Assembly (NCBI GenBank): GCA_004835665.1
Contig: RBKR01000009.1
Span: 1,612,001-1,676,000 of the forward strand
Direction: 5' to 3'
Length of the DNA: 64,000 bases
Source of the DNA: Phoma sp. XZ068
Taxonomy: Eukaryota > Ascomycota > Dothideomycetes > Pleosporales > Didymellaceae
Under the pieces are notes generated by a model. The model did no database searches. It had not been told where the DNA came from and worked only from the letters and a program-made list of their open reading frames with translations. The translations under genes were made by a program, and so were the position numbers. This document shows positions 1 through 11,745 of the stretch, piece after piece. Positions within the stretch are counted from its first letter, which is position 1; the number at the start of each line of letters is the position of its first letter.

Positions 1-338
1 AAGGGAATGTTGCCGGCGAGGGTTTTCAGTTGCTTGATTCCTGGGTAGGAAGATGGGTTTGAGGCGACGTAGACGGCTGTGCCGATTGTGGGGTGGCCTG
101 CGAATGAGATGCGGGAGAGGGGGGTGAAGATGTCGAAGTCTGCTATGCCCTGCTCATTTTCGGAAGTTGGTTCGTGGAGAAAGGTTGTTTCGCTGAGGTT
201 GAATTCTCTTGTAATCTTTTGCTTTTGCTCTTCCGTGAGGACGTTGCGTAGGGAAGCTGGCACGCGGACAATGGCAAGGGGGTTGCCGACATAGGGTGTT
301 GTGGTAAACACGTTTACGGTGGTGAAGGAAAGCTGCAT
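1..338 (-). CDS. PhzF-family isomerase-like protein, 5' part only
   Basis: The window cuts this gene, leaving the first 112 codons. The reading frame runs leftward from an ATG at 336-338. The N-terminus matches the PhzF (phenazine biosynthesis-like) fold: a first strand ending in VNVFTTTPYVGNPLAIV, then an ETTF segment (residues about 49-52) whose Glu lines up with the catalytic acid of PhzF, then SFAGHPTIGTA, the hallmark glycine/histidine loop. Members of this family are cytosolic epimerase/isomerase-type enzymes; most fungal ones have no assigned substrate. Nothing here shows a phenazine pathway. No intron is seen in the visible part. I am sure of the family and do not know the substrate. 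Confidence 0.85.
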   Translation of the reverse strand, partial: MQLSFTTVNVFTTTPYVGNPLAIVRVPASLRNVLTEEQKQKITREFNLSETTFLHEPTSENEQGIADFDIFTPLSRISFAGHPTIGTAVYVASNPSSYPGIKQLKTLAGNIP

Positions 339-634
339 GTTGGAGCTTAAAGTACTGATTATTCAAAGGAATACCAAGTGCAAAAGAAATGGTGAGCCTT
401 ATATAATAAACGTTCGTTGGTGCTTACTATGACCAAATACCGTACTAACTAGAAGCGGCAGTTCGCTAGATTGACTCACTACATGTGGATCAACATTGGT
501 GGATGATCAACCCAAGTTTGCAAAGGATTGTAGTTATGATTCGAATGTACATTAGGGGTATCTTGAAAAAAGAGTCCGCACATGCGCCGCTCATGGTCAT
601 TACGTCGTATCGTCCAAGGGCTAGCAATCCGCCC

Positions 635-3086
635 TCAACCCTCAACCTCGCAGACATCCGCAAATAGCGGCATGTTAATATCCCAATCCTCATCCGCTCC
701 TGCAGTCCTGCCGACTATACACCTTGTCTGTAGCATTGACTTTTGCGTCATATCGCTAACATGCTCAAGCAGATGATACATTAGCGTATCCACATTGCCA
801 AAGATACTGGTGACCTTCAACTCGACGCTGCAAATAACGCAGCCATAATTGCACTCATCCTGGCTATCAGGTGTCTTCTTCTTGACGTGACTCTTGGCCA
901 AGAAGATCCACCGATACCGGATACCAGATTTGGAGGTGTGAATGTTCGGATCCACAATGGTCTCTTTCTTGCCTTTCTTGCCAGGATGTATGACACTGTA
1001 GGTGTTGCCGCGGAAATTGCACGATTTGCACTCCCAGACTTCTTTAGTATTGTACATGCCAGACGGCATAGTGCGAAGCGCAAGGCCTTTTTTGGTGTCT
1101 TCACGAACGTCCCATGCTCCTTTGCAGAAGCCCCAGTAGTTGTTGTCTTTGCATGGACGACCTCCCATCATGCGCTCTTGTCCTGGCTTTGGGGACTGGA
1201 TGGTGGACGAAGGAATGAAACTGACTGGGCGTGGTAGGACGCCGACTGAGCCTGAGCCACTACTGTCAGTCGATGCGATAGAAGGCTGTCGCATGCGATT
1301 GATGATTGGCGCAGACACAGCTCTGTGCCATGATGCTGGTCCTCCAGTTGTTACAGTGTGCCCACTTGAGCTACTATGTGAACTGGGCGGTCCGCGCACT
1401 TCGGGTGAGCGCAGGCTTGATCGCGCAGGGATGGGCTCCGGTCGGTCTTCTTCTTTTGGTACAGGAGAGTCTGGAGGTGAGCCAAAGGGCGCAATCGCAT
1501 TTGGAACCCGTGTACCGTGCTGTGAGTCTACACTGTGAACATGGTTAAGGGAGCCTCCCCCTTCGTAGGACGAATTTAGCGGGCTGACTGGCCCGCCGTT
1601 TTGTGGAGAGGCTCGCAAAGGATTCCTTGGTGGCACAGCAAGAGGCGCGATGGGAGGTGCATACATTTCACTTGTTGGCGCGTAGGATGTAGGGAGTGAC
1701 GAGGAAAATCCATAGTGGTCAGTAGCCTGTTGGAAAGCTGCGCTCGGAGATGTCGACATTGGAAATCCTGGCTTGTTCAAGGGTGGTGACTGAAGTGAAT
1801 ACCGAGTGTCGCTTTGAGCGTACGAACTGCGTGATGATTCTGAGTCATTACGTTCCCATGTTCTATCCGAGTACGGTGCACTGGAAGTCGAAGAATCAGA
1901 AAAGCGATGGCCCATCTGCACCTGGTGCTGAGGGTATGGGTTTCCAGCGGCATATGGAGGGTATTGATGCTGCCCATTGAACACGTCCTGGTTGAACGTG
2001 GGGTGGTGGCCAGAATAGTTGTGTGATGGCGACAGTGTGTGGTTCCCTGTTGGCATCATATCCCAGGCTCGACCGGACATGTCTTGTCCTGGGGATCCAC
2101 CGCCGTTTAGCATGTCGAGCGTGCCACGCCGCTCTCCGAATTGGTTGGGATGCTGATTATAGGCCAACGGTTCGTTGCTAACGTCGAGGCCCTTGTATGA
2201 TACCATAATCTCATCAATATCTTTCATGATCGTGGCGCGGTCCTCTCCTCGCGCTTGAACAAGCTGTTCCAAAGCCGCGCTATAGTTGATGGTCGGGGGC
2301 TCCGATGACGTCGTGCTCGTCGACGCAGACTTTGTTGATGAGCTGCGCTTCATTTGGAAGTAGCGGGCCAGGCCTGACCGAGACTCCCTCGACTCTTCTT
2401 GTGAGGCAAGCGTGACAGCCGAGGGAATGTATCCCTCCGGAGCTTTGTCCACGGGCTTGAAGCCGCTTGGCCACGAAGATGGCATGTTTGCACCTGAAGC
2501 TCGTTGCTCATGTCCTCCCTCGATTTGGCGTGGTATGGGCCGTGTCATGATGATCCTCTGCTTCATCTCATCCAATATAACAAAGGTATCTTTGCGGTTC
2601 GTTATCGACGCTTCGTGGAGTAATCGGAGGTTCAATATTGCCGTCTCGTGTTGCGCAGCTACTTGCAAGCTTTTGATAATCTCCATCTGCAGCAGGACAA
2701 CGACATGCATGAGGCGATCGCGTGCGATAGCTGACAACGTTAGATCTTGAGCGGAGCGAGCTTCTAGATTTGGAGCTTACTGTCACCAACCCGCACCACG
2801 TCGCCCATCTCTTTCATATCTTGTGTATATCGAAAGCCTATCTGCTGCTCACCCGACACCAGAGATTCATGCAGCTGTTTCTCCTCGAATTCTTGCTGTG
2901 CTTGGGCGCGTGCTTTGCGGCGCTTTGCTTTTATGTGTTTGAGGAGCTCAGCGCCAGCATGAAATGCGGAGACCACGGCGCTGACCGCAGCGACAACCTG
3001 CAACTGTTAGTTGCTGTCTTCTTAACTTGTGCCTGTAGAGCATCGGCCACAGTAAATTTGTTGTAACATACCTCAACGCCGGACAT
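635..3086 (-). CDS. Unrecognised fungal protein, disordered centre, Cys/His-rich C-terminus
   Basis: Three exons on the minus strand: 3072-3086, 2781-2997 and 635-2730, giving 775 aa. The first exon encodes only five residues (MSGVE). Both introns (2998-3071 and 2731-2780) have GT..AG ends and CTAAC branch points, and the phases join without a break. Residues 1 to about 130 are predicted helical and charged. Residues about 150-540 are rich in Ser, Pro, Gln, Gly and Tyr and look disordered. The last about 200 residues hold regularly spaced Cys and His (CKSC with a nearby His; CNYGC, VIC and a later HLLEH), which suggests a metal-binding fold. I do not recognise the family and assign no function. 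It could be a regulatory protein, but that is a guess from composition. Confidence 0.8.
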
Positions 3087-4476
3087 ATTGTAAGCTGTCT
3101 AGATACGTCGCCTACCTGGCGTAACTGCGGTGGTTGGCTCGACCGACAACCAACACCTCCTGGATTATCATACGCGTTTGAGGGCTCGTCTTGTGCTCAC
3201 AAGCTACTAACGCCGAAATCACAAAAGTATCGCTCCAGACAATCTAGAAATCAAGATCTCGGTGAAAATGTGGAGCCAAGGCTGGCGGTTCCTTCGAGGT
3301 GTAGAACGTGCTCTGCCGATATCGAAGGAAGGCTGGCTAGGCAAATTGCGCGATATGTCCCCCGAACAAGGGCCGCTCCAACAACACTCTCTGGAAAGGA
3401 CGGAGCGGGTGGGGAAGCTCACGAGAAGAATGACAAGGAAGGGAAGGTAGCAGGGAAGGACGGGATGAGATACTGCTCAGCACGCAGCTCAGCCTCACTG
3501 CACCCCTCGTGCTCTGTGAGCCATCAAGGTTAGGCGTGAGCATCGCCGCCACGGCTCGAACCTCGGTGCATGTTTCGAATATCGAGTGTTGCATTTTCGC
3601 CAATGAGGTGACGGTGTGGCGGCGTCTTATCAGCACCGTGCAATCATATCAGCCACTAAGGCGGTGATGGTCACTGGGGATGCAGAAGCGTTGCGTCCCG
3701 TTGGCCAGGTTGAGAAGGACGGCATGGGCTAGCGAGGCCGATGCGGCAGCTTCATTCTGCTGGCGGTACAAAGCTACACCGGTGCCTGCGTTGATACAAG
3801 CGATCCTGAAGGCCAGAGAAGCTTGGTGGAGATGGCGAAGCTTGGTCTCGAGTGTTGCGGGGAGATGGGCTGTGCTCGTTTGCGGGGCGCCGTTGACGCA
3901 CAAGCTGAAGCACAGCCTGGTCTGGCGTCTTATCTGCCTGACCGGCGCACAGAGAAGTGGGCCGCAGGCTGCAAGGCGATGCAATTGCAGGTGTACGAAC
4001 GGTTCATCGATTTTTCGAGTACATGAGGAAAGTGCTCGCGTGCTTCGTACGATTGTGTTGACAGGTGAGTGGAAGTGGCCGTGAAGCCATGTACCACAAG
4101 AAGCCCCATGATACTGTACCATGAACCTGGTAAAACCTGCAGAGACAATAACCTACAGATGTATATTTTACTGTACAGATGTGTGCTAATGGCAGTACCC
4201 GCTGCGTTCTTAAGTGTCCAACCAGGGTCCACCGTTGCAAGTTGGCTCCAAAGTACCATGTTGCTTGCCAACTCAGCCAGAGCTCAAAACATGCCCTGGT
4301 TCACAGTTCACAGCCAGATGCACCTCTCATTTACCACTAGCAATGACAAAATGGGAAAGGAAAGATAAATGCAGCGCAGTATCTGAATAACGCCAAGCCG
4401 CCAACATGTGACACCGCGTGGTCGCGCCTTCCCCAACTTTTGGCCATCATGAAACCGCACCACCACCAACACCACA
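3087..4476. other. Intergenic, no gene seen (1.4 kb)
   Basis: Divergent spacer between the gene ending its 5' side at 3086 and arp6. Short open frames occur on both strands but none has a recognisable domain, credible intron set or protein-like composition. The last 80 bases before 4477 are rich in CCACCA-type tracts, as is common just upstream of fungal start codons. Confidence 0.5.
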
Positions 4477-5906
4477 ATGCCACCCAAAGGCTCACGAAAA
4501 TCCGCGCCAGCTATAGCCAATACACTCGTGCTCGATAACGGCGCCTACACACTCAAAGCTGGCCTCGTCCCCACATCCTCCACTACACCACCTACATACG
4601 CCGATTGCAGCGTCATACCAAACTGCATCGCGCGCAGCACCCGCGACAAGCGCACCTACACCGCGTCCGAGCTCGACTCGTGCAAAGACTTTGGCGAGCT
4701 CGCGTTCCGGCGGCCGGTCGAAAAAGGCTTCATTGTAAACTGGGAGGCCGAGAAGGCGATATGGGAGCACGAGTTCATGGGCGCGAGGGAGGGGCTGAGG
4801 GTGGGTATGCGCAGATTATGTGATATCAGGCGGACAATAGCTGACTGGAGTAGTGTGATCCGAAAGACACGAATCTGCTTTTGACAGAGAAGCCGAATTG
4901 TCCCAAGGAACTGCAGAAGAATTGCGATGAGATTGTGTTTGAGCAGTTTGAGTTTGCGGCGTATTATCGCTGCGTAGGTGCGTTTGTATTGCGCGATGTT
5001 TGATATAGTGGGCTAATGTGTGCAGGTCCGACAATGGCTGCATATAATTCTACGAATGCAGAGACGCTGTCCGCTCTCCCGCAGGAATGCCTCCTGATCA
5101 TCGATACGTCGTACTCGGATACTACGATACTACCACTCTATAATGGGAAGCTATTGCAGTCGGCAGTGCGCCGTCTCACAGTGGGCGGCAAGCTGCTCAC
5201 CAACTACATGAAAGAGCTCTCCTCGCTACGGCACTATAATATGATGGAAGAAACCTACCTGCTCAACGAGATCAAGGAGGCTATTTCATACGTCACACAG
5301 TCACCACAACAATACGCCAAAGACCTGGAGCGGACGTGGAAAGGGAGGGTAGGAGACAAGAGGGAGCTGGACAGCAGTGTGGTGCTGGACTACGTGCTGC
5401 CAGACTATGAGAACGCGATACACGGCCACGCAAGACCGCATGACCCTGCAAAAAGCCGGATCAAGCGCGGAATGCAGCCTGTGCAGGGGCCGCGAGAGGA
5501 TCTGCTGCCGCTGGGGAACGAGCGGTTTGCTGTGCCTGAACTGCTTTTCAATCCCTCTGACATTGGCATCCAAGAATCCGGCATTCCAGGCGCTATTATG
5601 GAGAGCCTGAGCGTGCTCCCCGAGGCATTGAGGGTGGGCCTGCTGGCGAATGTGGTAGTTGTTGGAGGCAATTCACTGATAGAAGGGTTTATGGAGAGAC
5701 TGGAAACCGAATTGAGGGCGTTGGTATCAAGCGACTATCTACTGAACCTATCACGCGCGGAGGATCCTCTCAGACATACCTGGCTGGGGGCTGCGCGGTT
5801 CGCGAGCCAGCCGGAGCTGCTGAAGGAGGTGCTGGTTAGCAAGGCAGAGTATGACGAGAAGGGTTCGACGTGGTTGGCGAGGAGATTCGCCGGTGAGAGA
5901 CAGTAA
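4477..5906 (+). CDS. arp6: Actin-related protein 6 (SWR1 chromatin-remodelling subunit)
   Basis: Three exons, 4477-4800, 4854-4977 and 5026-5906, encode 442 aa, close to yeast Arp6 (438 aa). The introns are 53 and 48 bp. The actin fold is visible: first phosphate loop LVLDNGAYTLKAGL near residue 17, second phosphate loop LIIDTSYSDTTILPLYNG in the middle, and the adenosine-contact segment VVVVGGNSLIEGF near residue 350. The Arp6-type stretches LLLTEKP and FEFAAYYR after the first intron separate it from actin and other Arps. In yeast, Arp6 is part of the SWR1 complex that places histone variant H2A.Z in nucleosomes. It is a nuclear housekeeping gene and marks this end of the window as core genome. 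Confidence 0.95.
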
Positions 5907-6092
5907 ACACAATATGCTATCACTGATGACCAAATTTATATTGATGTTGGTGAACAACTCAACGCCCGGTGCTGATCGCGGAAGTTTCGCGCTCCTGATT
6001 GGCCGCGCGCGGAGTCTTGGCATTTATGGCCGAGTCGAACATTTGCCCATCGAGATTTCGTGAGCGACGTTCATCTCCCCATCGCCGCCCCA

Positions 6093-7941
6093 ATGCGCAG
6101 GATACCACGCCCCTCGCGGGCAATCGACGCCTCGTCAGCCTTCCAGTCTTCAGTGCGCCAACGGACCGCATCGCCCTGCACCCACCTCCGCGCTTTCTCC
6201 TCAACTCCATCACCCGCGTTCCTCCTGCCGGCCGGCAAGCAGGACAAGAAGAAGCACCAGCAGTTCGTGCGACGATGGCAGAAGCGCCTCCTTGGTGAAT
6301 CCGAGCCCATTGGCGCCCACGTCGACCCCTACGACCCGACATCGCCCGTGCGGATCGCGCCCGAGGACCAGGGCGAGGAGATTGAAGTTCTCGAGGAAGA
6401 CGGCTTTTCGTTCCCACAGTACCAAGAGGCTAAGCACGGGCGCAAACTCAAGCACGTCGGTGGTGAGGAGTGGCTGGCGAAGACCGAGGAGGCCGACATG
6501 GCCAAGGAGTTTGAGAAGCTGACGCTGAGGACGTACACGCCGATGAGTCTGGAGATGGCGGATCAGATCGAGGAGTGGACGGGCACACCGTACACGCTGC
6601 GGGACGAGAATTTGTACATGGCGCAGACGGTGCATCACGTCACGGGACGGCCGTACACCGAGCTCAAGTAGGTGCATGTCTTGTGCTTGTATGGCGCGTG
6701 ACTAACAGAGGACAGCTTTGGTATGAACAAGAAGACAGCAGACCCCGTCAAGCTTAGGAAAGCCTTCGCCCAGGCCGTTGCTGAGGTGTACACATTCAAG
6801 CAGGCGGGTCTGGACCTGGACCTCTCCAAGCTGCCCAACCGTGGTATCTACAAGCGTCCCTCGTGGGTCAAGAACATCAAGCTCTACAACACACCCAGCG
6901 GCGAGCTCGCTCTTGCATTCCCCGAGTACAGGAGCGCCGAGCAGTTCATCAAGGTCATCCAGTCGACGCCAGAGTTCGAGGCATTCGAGCCTGAGGTCTT
7001 TGAAGAGGACGAACTCCTTGTCGAGGATGTTGTTGAGCCTGTTGTCCCTGAGGTTTCTGCTGCGGTACCGGTCATGGATCCTGCAACGCCCGAGTACAAG
7101 AAGGGCGCTGTTGTGAAGCAGGACGCCGATAAGAAGTTTGACTTCATGTCGAACCGACCCGTGCCCCGCGCGAAGCCTGTCGAAACCCCCGTTGAGGCTG
7201 TTGCGGAGGCGCCTGTCGTCGAGGAAATTGTGCAGGTCGAGGAGGCTATCCCCATGCAGCCCACCCACGCCCCTTCAGCGCCCGTCCCCTCGCGCCATGC
7301 CGAACTCGAGACCAGAGCACAGAGCCTTGCCGACGCCATCACCTCCCTGCGAAAGGAGGCCCGTCTGAACAGCGAGAAATCCGCTTCATTGGTCAACGAA
7401 GTGCTGTGGCGCCACGTCCCGCTCACCGACAACGACGTCAAGTTCGCTGTAAGTTGCACCTCTCCACTTCCCAAGAATCCCACTAATGATAACATAGATC
7501 TTCAAACGCCTCCTCCAACTCACCGGCACACGCATCCCCGACCCCCTCCTCTCCTCCTCCACCACCCTCGGCGACCTATACGGCCACCTCCGCGACGCCG
7601 CCAAACCCGCCCCATCATCCCTCTTCTCCGCCCTCCACACCGAAGGCCAACACCTCCGCGAAAAAGCCAAATACCAACTCCCCTCGGACCCAAACCCCAA
7701 ACAGCGCGCCAACCTCGGCGACCTGCTCACCCTCGGCAACGTCGAGCTGAAGCGCCACAAGCCCACCAAGACGGAGAAGCGCACAAAGACCGGTATGGAG
7801 AAGGTTGTGCAGTATGCCCTGTGGGAGCGCGGTTTGGATACCAAGGGAAGCAGGCGTGGGAAGGGAAGGAGGGATGTCCCTGTTGGAACGCCGTTGAGTG
7901 AGAAGAGTGCGAAGTTTTTGGCGGGGGAGACGGCTGCGTAG
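6093..7941 (+). CDS. Mitochondrial large-subunit ribosomal protein, mL50 type
   Basis: Three exons, 6093-6667, 6716-7448 and 7498-7941, encode 583 aa. The introns are 48 and 49 bp, and the first has a perfect CTAAC branch point. The N-terminus (about 50 residues, rich in Arg, Ser and Ala, no acid) fits a mitochondrial import signal. The recognisable domain lies across the second intron: DVKFA joined to IFKRLLQLTGTRIPDPLL, typical of the mL50/MRPL50 domain (yeast counterpart MRPL13). The acidic Glu/Val/Pro-rich stretch in the middle is low in complexity. The start at 6093 is the first ATG of the frame. The role is structural, in the mitochondrial ribosome. Arp6 lies 186 bp upstream on the same strand. 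Confidence 0.85.
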
Positions 7942-9168
7942 GGTTTTATTATAAGACGAAAGGAGGTGATTGTATATTAGCATCAGAATCGGAAGATTTA
8001 AGAAGGGGAAGGTGTGTGTTTGTATTGTAAACATAGCATTGCGGTGAGGAATGTAGACAGCTGTGTAGAACTAGGTATTATCACACGTACGAACTGCATT
8101 CCCTTTCCAAATTATCAACCTAGCTCTATCCAAGAGGGGGCGTTTTCGAGTATCCACCGCAACCACGCACCGCAATCCTCGACCTCCACTCTGAACTCTA
8201 CCAGCACGTTAAGCACTAGCGGTCGTTTACGTATGCCTAACTACTCCAGCGTCGGTGCTGCCTAGGTAGAAGAAGCACTAGCTACCTACTGCGGTGGCTG
8301 TATTGTTTACTTCCTTACGCTGAGATGTATGATCAGTATCAGGATCAGGATCAGGACCAGGATCAGGATCAGGTAGTGTAGATAAGGCGACTGCAGGATG
8401 CCAGATGAGAAGGATTCATGTTGAGCGTTGTGGTATAGGTTATTTCTTAGCGGGGTACGGGGTGGAGTTTGAGAGGGGTGGGCTTCGATGAGGTAGATTT
8501 AGGGTTTTGGAATTGTACTACTTCATTAAAGAGTGGGGAGTTTGAGGACTTTGGTTCCTCGTTGTATTCAGAAGGAAATTGTGGGGTGTTTGGGAGCTAG
8601 TTGGACAGATTGCACTTGCGTAGTGTATCTGGATAATGGCATGGCCTGCCGGGGAATGGGTGTGCGGATGTGATGGGTAGGGAGATTTGCGGATACTTCA
8701 AGTCTCGGTCAATGTCTGCTTGTAGGTAAAGGTAAATGATAAGTATATAGTGCACTTGGCTCATATTTGCACCACTGCGTGTTGAATGCTTTTGACTGCA
8801 AGAATGCCAGAGTATATTCATTGCTCGTGGAACTCAAGACCTTCTGGGGATGTATCAATTCACTAGTCGACTTTGACAACGGTGCACACTGCAAGACTAT
8901 GATTATAGTCGTGATGAGACGCGAGGGACGGGAAAGTGTCAGGATGCATGGTCAGGGTACACTAATAGCCGGAAAGCTGATCATACTCAAAGGTGGATAC
9001 CGTGTCCAATGAAGATAATGTGCGTGCATGCTTGTACTACTCGGTGCCCAAGTGGCTGCTTACGACAGGGGAACTCTGACAGGCCGAGCGGGGTCAACGA
9101 GAGTATGATAAACAGCAAGGCTCTCCATATTCGCGCTTGCCATAGTATCAACCTCCATTCATTGCACG
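7942..9168. other. Intergenic, only a microsatellite seen (1.2 kb)
   Basis: This spacer between the ribosomal-protein gene and the P450 marks the change from core to accessory genes. Apart from the hexanucleotide repeat at 8331-8373, I see no gene, RNA or repeat. Confidence 0.5.
8331..8373. repeat. ATCAGG hexanucleotide microsatellite
   Basis: About seven imperfect copies of ATCAGG in tandem; one copy reads ACCAGG and the first is altered. The tract lies outside any coding region. Such a tract is likely to vary in copy number between isolates. Confidence 0.85.
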
Positions 9169-10768
9169 ATGTTCGTCTCCACTATTCTGGGCCAGGTGTC
9201 GTTGCTCGAATCCGTTGGCGTCTTTCTATTCGTATACGCTACCTACGGCATTGCACTCGCACTTTACCGCATCTATCTACACCCGCTGTCAAAGTACCCC
9301 GGCCCCAAGCTTGCAGCAGCAACACAATGGTATGAGTTCTATTTCGATGTGCTCAAGCGCGGCCGCTTTGCGTGGGAGATTAAGCGCATGCACGAAGTCT
9401 ATGGTCCTGTTGTCCGTATCAATCCTCATGAACTACATGTCTCGGAGCCCGACTTCTACGATGAGCTGTATGCTGGAACTACGAGGAAGAGGAATAAGTA
9501 CGATTGGGAGTACAACCTCAGCATGGTTGAGGGTTCAGCGTGGACCACGATCGATCATGACTTGCATCGCAAACGCAGAGCCGCAGTTGCGCCTTACTTT
9601 TCACTTTCGGCTATCAGGCAATTTGATCCTGTAATCAGAGATAGATTGGAGACTCTGAGTAGAAAGCTGGAGAAGTTTAGGGGAAACGGTCAACCAGTCT
9701 GTCTGGATGAGGCGTTTACGGCAACGATGACAGATATTGTTACTCAGTACGCGTTCGGCATCAGTCGTGGATTCCTCGAGGCGGAAGGTTTTGCTCCAGA
9801 ATGGCACGATCTTTTGAGAGGCTCAAGCGAGCAGTCGATCTTAACGAAGCAGCTACCCTGGCTGGTACGCGGGATGAGGCGGATGCCGCCATCATTGCTA
9901 TTGAGACTCAAGCCTCAGATAATGCAGGCGTTAACATTTGCTAAGGTTGGTATTTCACTTCATTCAACTTCACCTGCTGACCAAACCTCTCCAGGAGATA
10001 CAAAAGAGTTTGACTAACGCCATTGCCGACAAAGACAAGCCTAACTCCAACAACATCCATCCAACCATCTTCCACGAACTCCTGAACAGCAATCTTCCTG
10101 AATCGGAGAGGGCGCCACGACGTCTTCTCAGCGAAGGCGTTGTCGTCGTAGCAGCCGGCACACTCACCTCAGCGCACTACCTCAAAACAGCAGCTTACCA
10201 CATCCTGGTCAATCCCCGGATCTTCGCACGCCTTCAGACCGAGCTCAAGACAGTTATGCCTGACCCTGACATCCTACCAGCATTCAACGATTTGAACACA
10301 CTACCCTACTTCAATGCCGTCATAAATGAGGGCTTCCGCGTCAGTCACGGCGTGATCACACGATTAACCCGCGTTGCTCCAATAGAGGAATTACACGTGC
10401 CCAATACCACCTTCAGCATCCCCGCAGGAACACCTATAGGTATGTCATCCTGGCTTATCCACCTAAACCCCCAGCTCTTCCCCGAGCCGAATGTGTTCCG
10501 GCCGGAGCGCTGGCTGGAGCCGGGCGCTGAGGGGTTAAAGAAGTATCTTGTAAACTTTACCAAGGGAAGCCGTGTGTGTTTGGGCAAGGATCTGGCGCGA
10601 GCTGAGATTGTGTACACACTTGCTTTGCTGGTACGGCGTTGGGCTGGTGATGATGGGCGAGGGATGGAACTGTGGGAGACGACAAGGAGGGATGCGGAGA
10701 TTGAGAGGGATTTTTTTAATCCATTTCCGGAGCTGGGGAGTAAAGGGGTGAGGGTTTTGTTGATGTAA
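9169..10768 (+). CDS. Cytochrome P450 monooxygenase
   Basis: Two exons, 9169-9945 and 9995-10768, with a 49-bp intron, encode 516 aa, the usual P450 length. An N-terminal hydrophobic helix (residues about 10-30) would anchor it in the ER membrane. It is followed by the proline hinge HPLSKYPGPKL. The I-helix reads AAGTLTSAHYL near residue 312, so the usual acid-Thr pair is changed to L-T-S. The ExxR pair is Glu371 and Arg374. The haem loop FTKGSRVCLG places the axial Cys at 454. The AGTLTS I-helix and the sequence style resemble fungal P450s of the trichodiene-oxygenase/pisatin-demethylase kind, but the substrate is unknown. No biosynthetic partner lies next to it. Confidence 0.93.
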
Positions 10769-11745
10769 GAATGTAGGGTTGAGATGTAAATGCCTGATAC
10801 TTCTCTTGTACGAGAAGTCAGCCACCTGAAAGACTAGGGGTGGTAACATGATTGATGAAGCTATCTACGTACACCTCATCTGGTATGCAAGAGATGGAAG
10901 CACTGTCCGGGTCCTTATTGCGAGACCCCCAATTTTCATCTGATCCAAGGTGTGTGATGATCCGTTTCGAGATGAACGTTATGTGTGTCGGGGTGAAGTC
11001 GACCTCCAGGATGTCGTCGCGGGGCACTTATGTTTGGCGTTAAGCTTAATTAGATGAGCGGATTTCCGCCACCCTCAAAGTGACATTCACTCCCTCATCG
11101 ACCGCACTCACTTGCAGCTCTAGGATCACCAAATGCAGTCATGCTTCCGTTTACCATCGCCATAGCTTTTCCGTGCCGATCGTGTAGTGTCTCGTAATAA
11201 GGATACGATGTAGTGCTTCAAACATCGGTCTCCTTATCAGCGACAAGTAATTTTTATCAAAGACCATCAGATAGCCTCCAGCTTTGATCAGGCAATTGCT
11301 GCTATGGGACTTCTTATAAATTTTCTCAAATTTGCGTTTCCCAAATGTCTCTACTTAGACATGATAAGCCTTTTAATTTCCTTCCCCTCGGCTTCGTCCT
11401 CCTATGCGTGCGTCCGAGATAAGGGAATAGAGCATCATACTCTTGTGGCTGACACATGAAACCCTACTAGACTTCAACATATGCAGGCCGATGACATTTC
11501 TAGTCATACGAAACGCCGATTGTGTGTTCAGCTTGTAAGAGCGTTTCTGGAGGATGCTTGTAAGATGCGGCGCCGTAAGGCTGCGTTAGCCAATTATACC
11601 ACGGCGCTTACTTTGAGCTGGGTAAGGCAATCTAATTCCTTTTATATGTGGTACCTGTATTGAAGTGCCAATGCAATTCTGCTTTCAATTATACCGCACA
11701 GGAAGACCCTCACTTATACGGCATCTTCCACACGACTTTATGATA
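10769..11745. other. Intergenic, no gene seen (1.0 kb)
   Basis: Same-strand spacer between the P450 and the large ATPase gene. No domain-bearing frame was found. Additional 5' non-coding or coding exons of the downstream gene cannot be excluded. Confidence 0.4.

Noticed and set aside
3550..3580. GGTTCGAGCC element as a tRNA B-box (minus strand)
   Set aside because: The flanking bases do not form a five-pair stem and no A-box lies at the right distance.
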